A DNA stretch of 64,000 nt, taken from contig JAJDEN010000045.1 of NCBI GenBank assembly GCA_029259775.1, forward strand, positions 62,001-126,000, written 5' to 3'. This stretch comes from Planctomycetota bacterium. Its GTDB lineage: Bacteria > Planctomycetota > PLA2 > JAEUHO01. Below the pieces are notes generated by a model. That model ran no database searches. It was not told where the DNA came from and saw only the letters and a list, made by a program, of their open reading frames with translations. The translations under genes and the position numbers were made by a program. Positions 9,230 to 17,349 of this stretch are shown one piece after another (within the stretch, counting starts at the first letter, position 1; the number at the start of each line of letters is the position of its first letter).

Positions 9230-10347
9230 TCCCCTGGCGCCGCCATGACCGGTACGTGCTGCGCGCGTTCTGGATGACCTTCATCGCGGTCGTCCTGTTC
9301 TTCACGGTCATCGTGATCGTGCTCGACTCCGCGGAACGCATCCGCAAGCTCACGCGCAACTGGGATCAGGTCGCCGCCCGCGGCCAGCACCCGTTGCTCG
9401 TGCTCGCGGAGTACTACCTCACGCTGCTGCCGTTCCTCTGGATGCAGCTCCTGGCGTTCTGTGTGCCGTCGGCCGCCGCGTTCTGCATCGCGCGCCTCAT
9501 CCGCCACAACGAGCTGACGCCCCTCGTGACCGGGGGCGTGTCCCTACGACGCATCGTCTGGCCGATCGTGCTCTCGGGCGTCGTCATCGTGGGCGGGATG
9601 CTCGTCGTCCAGGAGACGCTGATTCCGTCGCTCAATCGCCGGCATCTGAGGCTCTCGCGCATCATCACGCGCAATACGCCGGATCGTGTCACCCGCGTCC
9701 CGCACTTCCACGACCGCCGCGGCGGACGGCTTTCCATGCAGGCCTACTTGCCGATCCAGCAACGCATGGAAGCCGTAACGATCACCGACTTCGATCCGGA
9801 CACGGGCGAGCCGCGCAACCAGGCCTGGTACCCCGAGCTCGACTGGGACCCGTCGCTGCGGATCTGGCGCGCGTCGTCGGGCGGCTGGAACATCCCGTTG
9901 GATCGCGACGCCCCGGGCGTGCGGCGGGAGCCCATCGCCAGCGGCACGCCCGCGCCGCTGGACGGCTCCGCCGAGTTCATCGAGATGGCCGTGACGGCCC
10001 GGATCAGTCCGGGCCTTTCCCGCGCCCAGGTCGCCTCCCTGGCCGACGCGAACCCCGACAACCTGCACTTCGCGGTCCTCAAGCACGAGATGCTGACCGG
10101 GCCGATCTCGACCTTCATCCTGCTCCTCCTGTCGCTGCCGTTCAGCCTCACCGTGGCGCGCAGGACCAAGAGCGCCGTGCCCGGGATGCTGGGCGTCCTC
10201 GGCGTGGCGGCGCTTTACTTCGGGGCTCACTTCCTCGTCGCGAGCTTGGCGCGAGCCGGAGACTGGAACCCCGTCGTCCTGGCCTGGCTGCCCACGGCGG
10301 TCTTCGGAAGCCTCGCCCTGACCCTCTACGCCACGCTCGACGGTTGA
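9226..10347 (+). CDS. lptG: LptF/LptG-family LPS export permease (second copy)
   Basis: This 373-residue protein has the same architecture as its upstream partner: N-terminal helices (about 15-40, 60-85 and 105-130), a periplasmic segment of roughly 170 residues, and helices near 290-370. It should form the heterodimeric permease of the Lpt lipopolysaccharide transporter with it. The ATG at 9226 lies inside the stop of the previous gene (ATGA). Which of the two is LptF and which LptG is assigned by gene order only. Confidence 0.78.
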   Translation: MIPWRRHDRYVLRAFWMTFIAVVLFFTVIVIVLDSAERIRKLTRNWDQVAARGQHPLLVLAEYYLTLLPFLWMQLLAFCVPSAAAFCIARLIRHNELTPLVTGGVSLRRIVWPIVLSGVVIVGGMLVVQETLIPSLNRRHLRLSRIITRNTPDRVTRVPHFHDRRGGRLSMQAYLPIQQRMEAVTITDFDPDTGEPRNQAWYPELDWDPSLRIWRASSGGWNIPLDRDAPGVRREPIASGTPAPLDGSAEFIEMAVTARISPGLSRAQVASLADANPDNLHFAVLKHEMLTGPISTFILLLLSLPFSLTVARRTKSAVPGMLGVLGVAALYFGAHFLVASLARAGDWNPVVLAWLPTAVFGSLALTLYATLDG

Positions 10348-10415
10348 CGGCACGCCAGAATGCGGCAGGAAGGCCGAGGTTGGGGGCAGCACCCGCGGCA
10401 CGGCACAATGGCGGG

Positions 10416-11444
10416 ATGCCCTCGGTCCAACGCCAGTACCTGGATCTCTCCCGTCCGATCCGCGAGTTCACCTTCGCGGTCGATGCCAAGGAGGACGGTA
10501 CGCGTCTGGACGCCCTGCTGCGCGCCCACTACCCGTGGCACAGCCGCACCTTCTATCGCCGCAAGGTCGAGCGCGGCGAGGTGCTGCTCAACGGCGCCAC
10601 GGCCAAGCCGTCGGCGCGCACGCGCCCTGGCGACGTCATCGTCATCAAGCTGCCCGAGGACCCCACGGCACCCGAGCGCGAGAGCAGCGACGATCTCGTC
10701 ATCCTCTACGAGGACGAGCATCTGCTCGCGGTGGACAAGCCGAGCGGGCTCGCGGCGCATCCCGTCGGGCGAACACGCCACGGCACGCTGATCAACAAGC
10801 TGCACGCCCGCTACCGGAGTGACGATCCCAAGCAGGACATCGTGCCGCGTCTGGCGCATCGCCTGGACCGGGACACGAGCGGCGTCGTGCTGGTCGTGAA
10901 GAACCGCAAGGTCGACGCCGCCGTCATGGACATCTTCATGGCGCGCGACCTCGAGAAGACCTACGTGGCCCTGGTCGAGGGCGTCCCGTCCACGTCGGCG
11001 GGCGCGATCGACGCACCCATGGGGCCGGACGCCGACGCCGACACGTCGCTGCATCAGGTCGTGCGTCCCGACGGCGCCCCGGCGCACACACGCTGGCGAC
11101 GCACGCGCGCCTTCGCGCGCCACGCGCTGCTCGAACTGCAGCTGCTGACGGGACGGACGCACCAGCTGCGCGTGCACCTGGCGCACATCGGTCACCCGAT
11201 CGCCTGCGATCACCTCTACGGCGATCCGCGGCCGCTGCTGCGCAGCTTTGCGGATCCGCGCATCGAGCCCGATGACGACGCCGTCGTGCTCTCGCGTCTG
11301 GCGCTCCACGCGCATCGCCTCGAGATGGCCCATCCCGTCACGGGCGAGCCGCTGGTCCTCACGAGCCCGCTTCCGCCGGAGCTCACGCACGCCATCGATG
11401 CCCTCGGCCAGCTTCAGGCCGGCGCGGACGAGGCATCGGCATGA
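10416..11444 (+). CDS. rluD: RluA/RluD-family 23S rRNA pseudouridine synthase
   Basis: The 342-residue protein has an N-terminal S4 RNA-binding domain (about 20-85) and a pseudouridine synthase domain. The catalytic motif is HRLDRDTSG, with Asp151 as the expected nucleophile. LLTGRTHQLRVH and HPIACDHLYG are also present. RluD-type enzymes modify uridines in large-subunit rRNA helix 69, but RluC or RluA specificity cannot be excluded. The ATG at 10416 starts just before the S4 domain. An upstream TTG at 10344 would overlap the permease stop and add an unlikely leader. The stop overlaps the next start (ATGA). Confidence 0.85.
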   Translation: MPSVQRQYLDLSRPIREFTFAVDAKEDGTRLDALLRAHYPWHSRTFYRRKVERGEVLLNGATAKPSARTRPGDVIVIKLPEDPTAPERESSDDLVILYEDEHLLAVDKPSGLAAHPVGRTRHGTLINKLHARYRSDDPKQDIVPRLAHRLDRDTSGVVLVVKNRKVDAAVMDIFMARDLEKTYVALVEGVPSTSAGAIDAPMGPDADADTSLHQVVRPDGAPAHTRWRRTRAFARHALLELQLLTGRTHQLRVHLAHIGHPIACDHLYGDPRPLLRSFADPRIEPDDDAVVLSRLALHAHRLEMAHPVTGEPLVLTSPLPPELTHAIDALGQLQAGADEASA

Positions 11445-12211
11445 GCTTGAGTCACGCGCAACGTCAGCGCCTCGACCAGATTGCCAAGGGGCGCTCCGAC
11501 GAGCGCCTGTTCCTGCTCGAGGGTCGTCGTGCCGTGCGCGACGCCCTGGCAGCGGGCCACGTCGCCGAACTCTGGGTCCGGACCGACTTCGACCCCGCGG
11601 CCCGTGATCAGCTCGTCCAGATGGCCCGCGCCGCCGGCGTTCCGGTGGGGGAGGGCAGCCGCAAGGACTTCGATCGGCTCGGCAAGACCGTCACGCCCCA
11701 GGGCGTCTTCGCCCTGGTGCACGACACCGAGTTGCCGCTCGACGACGTCGCGGGGCTCGCCGGCATGCTGCTGTGGCTCGACGGCCTGCAGGACCCGGGC
11801 AACGTCGGTGCCGTCGTCCGCGTGGCGGCGGCCTTCGGCGCGGCCGGCGTCGTGGCTTCGATGGAAAGCGCGCATCCGCTCGGGCTGAAGGCGCTGCGCG
11901 CCTCCGCTGGATTGGCTCTCAGCCTGCCGTTCACACGTGCGCCGTCCGCAGGCATCGCCCAGGCCCTGGCCGGGCAGCCCGTCTACGTACTCGAGCGCGG
12001 CGGCGAAGACGTGTTCGCGCTGGAGGACGTCCCGCGCGACTTCGTTCTCGTCGTCGGCTCCGAGGGCAAGGGCCCCGGCGCCGAAGCCGAGGCGGCTGCG
12101 ACGCGCAGGTTGGGGATCCCGATCGATCCGGACGTGGACTCGCTCAACGCGGCCGTCGCCACAGGCATCGCCGTCGCAGCCCTGCGCCACGCGGCCGGCC
12201 GGCGCGCATGA
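11441..12211 (+). CDS. TrmH/SpoU-family RNA 2'-O-ribose methyltransferase
   Basis: The 256-residue protein has an N-terminal substrate-binding domain (about 1-95) and a SPOUT knot domain. The three TrmH motifs are visible: LDGLQDPGNVGAVVR (motif 1, with the catalytic Arg), VVGSEGKG (motif 2) and PDVDSLNAAVATGIAV (motif 3). Such enzymes methylate the 2'-OH of rRNA or tRNA nucleotides using S-adenosylmethionine. The N-terminal domain suggests an RlmB-type rRNA enzyme, but the target base is not determined. It is coupled by 4-base overlaps to both neighbours, one modifying rRNA and one assembling the 30S subunit. Confidence 0.85.
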   Translation: MSLSHAQRQRLDQIAKGRSDERLFLLEGRRAVRDALAAGHVAELWVRTDFDPAARDQLVQMARAAGVPVGEGSRKDFDRLGKTVTPQGVFALVHDTELPLDDVAGLAGMLLWLDGLQDPGNVGAVVRVAAAFGAAGVVASMESAHPLGLKALRASAGLALSLPFTRAPSAGIAQALAGQPVYVLERGGEDVFALEDVPRDFVLVVGSEGKGPGAEAEAAATRRLGIPIDPDVDSLNAAVATGIAVAALRHAAGRRA

Positions 12212-13161
12212 GCGGAGAGTCCCTGCCCGCCACCGTCGTGCGTCTCGATGCCCGGGGCTGCCTCGTGCGCCTGGACGAGCCGCAGGAGGGCCTGCCCGCC
12301 GACGGCTACGAGTTGTGGTGCGGCGTGCGTGGACGCATCCACCTGCGCGACCGCCGGCACCAGAAGGCGCCCGTCGCGGTCGGCGATCGCGTCCTGGTCG
12401 TGCGCTCGCAGGAGGATCGCGGCGCGGTCGACTCGATCGAGCCGCGCCGCAGCACGCTCTCACGTCCCGGCGCGCGCAAGGGGCGCGTCGAGCATGTGAT
12501 GGCGGCCAACGTCGACCGCGTCGTCATCGTGTCGGCGTTGCTGGATCCGCCGTTCAATCCGGCCCTGGTCGATCGCCTGCTCGCCGTCGTGGAGTTCTCC
12601 AACCTCGATGCGCTGCTGGTCATCAACAAGATGGACCTCGGCGACGAGACGCCCCCGGAGGCCGCGGTCTACGAAGCCCTCGGCTATCCCGTGATCTGTG
12701 CGAGCGCTGTGGACGGCACCGGCATCCCCGCCTTGCGGGAGGAACTGCTGGGTTCGACGAGTGTCGTCTGCGGGCACAGCGGCGTCGGCAAGTCGTCGCT
12801 GCTCAACGCCGTCCAGGCCGAACTCGGTCTGGCCGTGGGGGACGTCAACGCCGTCACGGGACGCGGCACCCACACGACGACGGCGGCCGTGTGGATCCCG
12901 CTGAACGGCGGCGGCGCCGTGATCGACACGGCGGGCGTACGCGAGTTCGGCCTGTTTGGGATCCCCAAGCGGGACCTGCCCTGGCTGTTCCGGGATGTGG
13001 CGCTGTTCGCGCCGAACTGCCGCTACCCCGACTGCAGCCACACGCACGAACCGGACTGCGCCGTGCAGGAGGCGCTGGTGGACGGCAGCCTGCCGCCGTT
13101 CCGATTCGACAGCTACCTCAAGATCCTCGAGAGCCTCGAGGAGCAGGAGCGCGAGCAGTAG
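12208..13161 (+). CDS. rsgA: Ribosome small-subunit maturation GTPase RsgA
   Basis: The 317-residue protein has an N-terminal OB domain (about 5-75) and then a circularly permuted GTPase domain: NKMD (G4) comes before HSGVGKSSLLN (G1) and DTAGVREFG (G3). The C-terminal zinc site has ligands spaced C-x4-C-x-H-x5-C near the end (CRYPDCSHTHEPDC). RsgA uses GTP to complete 30S maturation. The ATG at 12208 overlaps the methyltransferase stop and begins immediately before the OB domain. It is the last gene of the Lpt/rRNA-modification operon and converges on folC. Confidence 0.93.
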   Translation: MSGESLPATVVRLDARGCLVRLDEPQEGLPADGYELWCGVRGRIHLRDRRHQKAPVAVGDRVLVVRSQEDRGAVDSIEPRRSTLSRPGARKGRVEHVMAANVDRVVIVSALLDPPFNPALVDRLLAVVEFSNLDALLVINKMDLGDETPPEAAVYEALGYPVICASAVDGTGIPALREELLGSTSVVCGHSGVGKSSLLNAVQAELGLAVGDVNAVTGRGTHTTTAAVWIPLNGGGAVIDTAGVREFGLFGIPKRDLPWLFRDVALFAPNCRYPDCSHTHEPDCAVQEALVDGSLPPFRFDSYLKILESLEEQEREQ

Positions 13162-13166
13162 CCGGG

Positions 13167-13184
13167 TGAAGGGCTAGCCCTTCA
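13167..13184. terminator. Palindromic hairpin between rsgA and folC
   Basis: TGAAGGGC-TA-GCCCTTCA is a perfect 18-bp palindrome placed six bases after the rsgA stop. It covers the folC stop codon and the codons just before it. It can form a hairpin on either strand. There is no T-run, so efficient intrinsic termination is uncertain. Confidence 0.4.
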
Positions 13185-14445
13185 GACGCAAGCGGCTGCG
13201 GACGTCGCCCGCGAGGTACATGCTGCCCGCACAGAGCACGAGCCCTGCGGCGCCGGCCAGCGTAGCCGCAAGCCCGAGCGCGTCTTGCACGTTGGGTTCG
13301 GCCGTGACGGGGGCCTCGAGGTTGCCGCGCAGTTGATCGGCGAGCTCCACGGCGCGGAGGCAGCGCGGCGAGTCGACCTCCGTGGTCACGACATGCTCGA
13401 CGTTGCGCGCGAGCTCGCTCACGACGCCGACGACGTCCTTCTCCTCGAGCAGCGCGACGAGCAGCACGACGGGCTCGCCGGGCCAGCGGGCCGCCACGGC
13501 GTCGCGCGTGCCGCGCGCGGAGCGGACCGTGTGCGCGCCGTCGATGATGACGCGTGGCTTGAGAGCGACCTGTTCGAGGATGCCGGGGAGCTCGACGCGC
13601 GCGATGCCCTCCCACGCCGTCGCTGCGCCCACGTCCAGGGCGCGCAGGGCGAGGTAGGCGGCGCGGGCGTTCCCGACGTGGTGGGGCCCGGGCAGCGGCA
13701 GCACGGGGATGTCGAGCGTGCCGCCTTCGTCCAGCGGTGCGCCAAGTTCCACGGCACGAGCCCGAACGACGGCCAGCGGCGCAGGATCGAGTCCCACGGC
13801 GATGACGGGGACACCAGGCTTCAGGATGCCTGCCTTCTCAGCGGCGATGGCCTCGACCGAGTCACCGAGGAGGCGTGTGTGCTCGAGCTCGATCGTCGTG
13901 ATGACGGTGACCGCCGGCACGCAGACGTTGGTCGCGTCGAGCCGGCCGCCGAGACCGGTCTCGAGGACCACGTCGCTGCAGCCCGCTTCCTGGAAGACGA
14001 GCCAGGCGATGGCGGTGAACAGCTCGAAGAACGTCGGCGCCTCCGGCGTTCCGCGCAGCGCGGCCACGTGCGGCAGCACCTTGGCGGCCGCGCGCGCGAG
14101 GGCGGCCGAGCCCACGGGTACGCCGTCGATCGCGATGCGCTCGCTGAGGTCCTCGAGATGGGGCGAGGTGTAGAGGCCCACGGGTCCGCGGCGGTCCTGC
14201 CGCAGGCCGGCAGCGATCATGCGCGCCACCGTGCCCTTGCCCTTCGAGCCTGCGACGTGCGCCGTCCTCGGCCCGACCTGGGGATGGCCCACGGCGGCGA
14301 ATAGCGCCTGCACGCGGCCGAGATCCAGCGCCTGGCGCAGCGGATCGCGGGGGAGGCGCTCCTCGTAGTTCGTCGTGGCGGCCAGGAGCGCGTCGACGTC
14401 GGCGCGGGTGCGGATCTGCCTCGGGAGGGGCGGCGTGTCGTGCAA
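13174..14445 (-). CDS. folC: Folylpolyglutamate/dihydrofolate synthase
   Basis: This is a Mur-ligase-family protein of about 423 residues. It has the ATP-binding loop GSKGKGT, then YTSPHLEDLSERI, DVVLETGLGGRLDATN, ELEHTRLLGDSVEAIAAEKA and IIDGAHT. These are diagnostic of FolC, which adds glutamate to folates and in many bacteria also makes dihydrofolate from dihydropteroate. I chose the TTG at 14445 because it begins about a dozen residues before the conserved RADVDALLAATTNYEERLP start. The next ATG upstream (14505) would overlap the start codon of the divergent gene, leaving no promoter space. The exact start is uncertain. Confidence 0.88.
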   Translation of the reverse strand: MHDTPPLPRQIRTRADVDALLAATTNYEERLPRDPLRQALDLGRVQALFAAVGHPQVGPRTAHVAGSKGKGTVARMIAAGLRQDRRGPVGLYTSPHLEDLSERIAIDGVPVGSAALARAAAKVLPHVAALRGTPEAPTFFELFTAIAWLVFQEAGCSDVVLETGLGGRLDATNVCVPAVTVITTIELEHTRLLGDSVEAIAAEKAGILKPGVPVIAVGLDPAPLAVVRARAVELGAPLDEGGTLDIPVLPLPGPHHVGNARAAYLALRALDVGAATAWEGIARVELPGILEQVALKPRVIIDGAHTVRSARGTRDAVAARWPGEPVVLLVALLEEKDVVGVVSELARNVEHVVTTEVDSPRCLRAVELADQLRGNLEAPVTAEPNVQDALGLAATLAGAAGLVLCAGSMYLAGDVRSRLRLKG

Positions 14446-14503
14446 GGGCGTGGGATTGTAGGCCCGTTGTGCGATAACCCCCGCGCCAACCCTGGAGACA
14501 CCC

Positions 14504-15562
14504 ATGCGCATCCTGACGCTCGTGCTCGGCCTCGCCGTCGCCCTCCTGCTGGTGCCGTTCGCCACGGCGGAGGAGCCGCCTACGCCGCGCCTCGACGGGA
14601 TCGACTACGCCAATCCGAAGACCCTGATCACCATCGGTGGGAAGGTCGGCGCGGGCCAGCGCACGGAGGGCATCGCCAAGCAACTGGCGGCCAAGGCCAC
14701 GTCCGCCCAGGGAGGCTTGAGCCAGATCGTCCGCTGGGTGGCGCGCAACCTGCGCGAAGAGGCCGGCAAGCTCGGCAGCTGGCGCACCGCCGATCAGATC
14801 CTCATCGACGGCACGGTCAGCGGCGAGGCAGAGCGGGCCATGATGATCGGGGTCCTCGCGCGGGCTGCGGGCTACCCCGCAGCGTGGGTCAAGACGTTGC
14901 CGATCGCCTGGCTGCGCGAGCATCGTGAGACGGCACAGGCCTTGAGCGCCCCGGTGGGGCGCACCTTCGTCGAGGTGCTCGTGGGGAAGCGTTGGGTGCT
15001 GCTCGATCCGGTGACGGCGCGTCTCTACGAGACCTACGATACCCGTTCCCGCGAGCTGCCCGACGACCACCTCGCGTTCGACAAGGGCAGCGACGCCCAC
15101 GCGCTCGTGCTGTCGAACCGCTTCGATCTGTGGCGTACGCAGGTGCTCACCTACGCCAATCGCCTGACCCTGCCGAAGACCCCCTGGGCGACGGCGCGTG
15201 ACCTGCTCGCCCCCTGGCGCATCTACATCACCGGCCGCGGCGGACCGGCGAGGTACGCGCGCGCCGCCGGCAAGACGCTCGGCTACCTCGTCGAGAAGAC
15301 GTTCGACACGAAGTACGACAAGTGGCTCAAGGCGGCGGCCGGCAAGACCTTGATCGTGACGGTTGGTCCGAACGGGCCAAACCTCCCGAAGAACCTGTGG
15401 CGGCGCTACCTCGGGGAAGCCGGCCGGCAGTACGAGGCCGGGCAGAAGCCCGAGAAGACGTGGATCGCCCTGAAACTCAGCGACGGCACGCGTGTGATCC
15501 TGATCAACGTCACCGAGTACGGTCCGGTGGAGCTAGCCGTCTCCGAAGCGCTCGACGGGTAG
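14504..15562 (+). CDS. Secreted transglutaminase-like protein lacking catalytic residues
   Basis: The 352-residue protein has a clear signal peptide (about 1-22, ending FATA). The region from about 70 to 180 resembles the transglutaminase-like core: the helix GVLARAAGYPAAWV, which normally follows the catalytic Cys, and the strand pair RTFVEVLVGKRWVLLDP, which normally carries the catalytic His. Here the Cys position is occupied by Glu or Ser, the His (usually HAW) is replaced by RTF, and the protein contains no cysteine at all. Only the Asp of LLDP is kept. It is probably a non-enzymatic binding protein, if the assignment is right. The C-terminal 150 residues are unrecognised. Confidence 0.6.
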   Translation: MRILTLVLGLAVALLLVPFATAEEPPTPRLDGIDYANPKTLITIGGKVGAGQRTEGIAKQLAAKATSAQGGLSQIVRWVARNLREEAGKLGSWRTADQILIDGTVSGEAERAMMIGVLARAAGYPAAWVKTLPIAWLREHRETAQALSAPVGRTFVEVLVGKRWVLLDPVTARLYETYDTRSRELPDDHLAFDKGSDAHALVLSNRFDLWRTQVLTYANRLTLPKTPWATARDLLAPWRIYITGRGGPARYARAAGKTLGYLVEKTFDTKYDKWLKAAAGKTLIVTVGPNGPNLPKNLWRRYLGEAGRQYEAGQKPEKTWIALKLSDGTRVILINVTEYGPVELAVSEALDG

Positions 15563-15833
15563 GCGGCTCCCGGGATGCGCGCGCTCCGCGTCGTCGCCGG
15601 GCTCGCGTGGCAATCCACGCCACGCCCGCCACCTCCTTGATCGCACACAACCCAGAAGCCGCCTACGGCGCCTCGAGGATGCGCGCGCTCCGCATCGTCC
15701 ACACCCCAATAGGCGCCGCGTCCCTCGAAATGGCGGTCTAGAGACGAACAAGCTGCGAATCCACCACGTCCGGCCTCACGCCTTGCAGGTGAGGACTCCA
15801 CAACCCTGCGCGACTTGGGTAGCCTGCGGGGTG
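15563..15833. other. Intergenic region with a 23-nt direct repeat and a short hairpin
   Basis: The gap holds two copies of a 23-nt sequence beginning GGATGCGCGCGCTCCGC (15573-15595 and 15677-15699) that differ by one base and lie 104 bp apart. Between them is a perfect 6-bp hairpin, GCGTGG-CAAT-CCACGC (15605-15620), without a T-run. I see no convincing gene. The two copies could be remnants of a duplicated fragment or protein-binding sites. Confidence 0.4.
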
Positions 15834-17255
15834 ATGCCTTACCTACGCTCTTGGACCCTGGCTCTCGCTCTGGCCGCGACGCCGTTCGCCCATGCCCTCG
15901 CCGACGACCTGCCGCCCCCCGTGGTGCGCAAGTCCGCGCGCCCGCCCTGGTCGCGCGCCGTCGATCCCGCGAAGCCGGCGCCCGTACCTCCGGTGGCGCC
16001 CAAGGCGGACACCACGGCGCTTCCGCCGATCGCGCCGACGCCCGTGCCGCCCGCTGCCCCGGCGCCTGCTGCACCGACACCCCCTGCACCGACACCCACG
16101 GCGCCCGCCCAGCCCGCGCTGGTGCCGCCGGCCCTGCCCTACGGGGACCAAGGCGCGAGCACGAGCGATCCGACCTGGGCGTCGGGCATCCTCAAGGCTC
16201 CGCAGGTCAGGCCGACACCCATCTCACCGACCCCGCGTGCTCCCGCCGGGCGCACCACGTTCCGCCCCGCCGCGACGGGCCCCGCACCGAGGTGGTCCGC
16301 ACCGCGTGGGGAGGACAACACCCTGCCACCGCCGGCGATGCCGCGTGACGAGGCGCCGGCGCTGCCCCCGCTCGAGCCCGAGCCGACCGGCCCCGTTGAA
16401 CCCGAGGACGCGATCACGGGCGCGCCGGACATCGCGAAGCCCATTCGGCCCTCGCGCATCGTGCCCCTGCAGGTGAGCGACGACCAGTTGCCGCCGCTCG
16501 ACGCGCCGGCCAAGCAGCCGTTCGATGTCGACGTGAACCCCGGTACAGACATCATCCTGCCGCCCGACGCGGACCGCCCCGCCCCGGCCGCCCCCGAGGC
16601 GGCCAAGCCCGGGAGCGAGACCGAGCGCCTGCCGTGGTCGACCTGGCTGGACCCCCAGGAACTCGAGGAGCGCCGCCGGGCTGAAGAGCGGCTGTACGTA
16701 CCGCCGACGGTCATGCCCCCGCCGGCGGACCCCACCTGGGCCAGCTCGATCACGCAGCCCAAGCCGCCCGGTTGGGAGCGACGCAGCGATGCCGCGGCGC
16801 CCGCACCGGCACCGAAGCCCGTCGTTCGCGACAGCGGCTCGCCGGATCTGCCGCCGCCCGCATGGGCCGCTGAGGACTGGCGCCGGCGCGCGCCCGTGCA
16901 GCAGACACCTACAACGCCGACACCTACACAGCCGACACGTGCGCCGGCGAGCGACGTCCGCCCGCCGTGGTCGGCGCCCGCACCCGAGGGTGCGCCGCGC
17001 AGGACGCCGCGGAAGCCCGTCGTCGAGCAGCCGCCCTCCCGCGATCGCTGGTCCGCACCCTTCGATGGCGAGTCAACCGATCCCGTGGCGCCTGCGGCGC
17101 AGCCTGCGCCGACGCCGAAGCCTGCCGGGTTGCCGCCGCTCGAGCCGGCGGTCGTCCAGCCGCCGCCGAAGAAGGCCGTGCCCTACCGTCCCCTCGAGGA
17201 GGGCTCGGGCGCGCTTCCGCCTCCGCCGAAGCCGCCGGCAGGCTCAGGCCGCTAG
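15834..17255 (+). CDS. Secreted proline-rich protein of unknown function
   Basis: The 473-residue product begins with a signal peptide (MPYLRSWTLALALAATPFAH, then ALA before DDLPP). The rest is low-complexity and extremely proline-rich, with runs of APTP/PTPT-type units and recurring DPTWAS and RPPWSAP patterns. The recurring tryptophan motifs (SRPPW, DPTWAS, LPWSTW) suggest weakly conserved repeats of about 100 residues. It is likely an extended periplasmic or surface protein. The ATG at 15834 was chosen because it starts the signal peptide. The upstream TTG at 15783 adds an implausible leader. No enzymatic motif is visible. Confidence 0.6.
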   Translation: MPYLRSWTLALALAATPFAHALADDLPPPVVRKSARPPWSRAVDPAKPAPVPPVAPKADTTALPPIAPTPVPPAAPAPAAPTPPAPTPTAPAQPALVPPALPYGDQGASTSDPTWASGILKAPQVRPTPISPTPRAPAGRTTFRPAATGPAPRWSAPRGEDNTLPPPAMPRDEAPALPPLEPEPTGPVEPEDAITGAPDIAKPIRPSRIVPLQVSDDQLPPLDAPAKQPFDVDVNPGTDIILPPDADRPAPAAPEAAKPGSETERLPWSTWLDPQELEERRRAEERLYVPPTVMPPPADPTWASSITQPKPPGWERRSDAAAPAPAPKPVVRDSGSPDLPPPAWAAEDWRRRAPVQQTPTTPTPTQPTRAPASDVRPPWSAPAPEGAPRRTPRKPVVEQPPSRDRWSAPFDGESTDPVAPAAQPAPTPKPAGLPPLEPAVVQPPPKKAVPYRPLEEGSGALPPPPKPPAGSGR

Positions 17256-17349
17256 CGGCAGGGCTCAGGCCGCCGACGGTCGGGGCGCGAGCGCCCCAAG
17301 CCTCCGTGGTATCCTCCGCGCGCCCGCCGGCCGTTCCCCGGAACTATCC

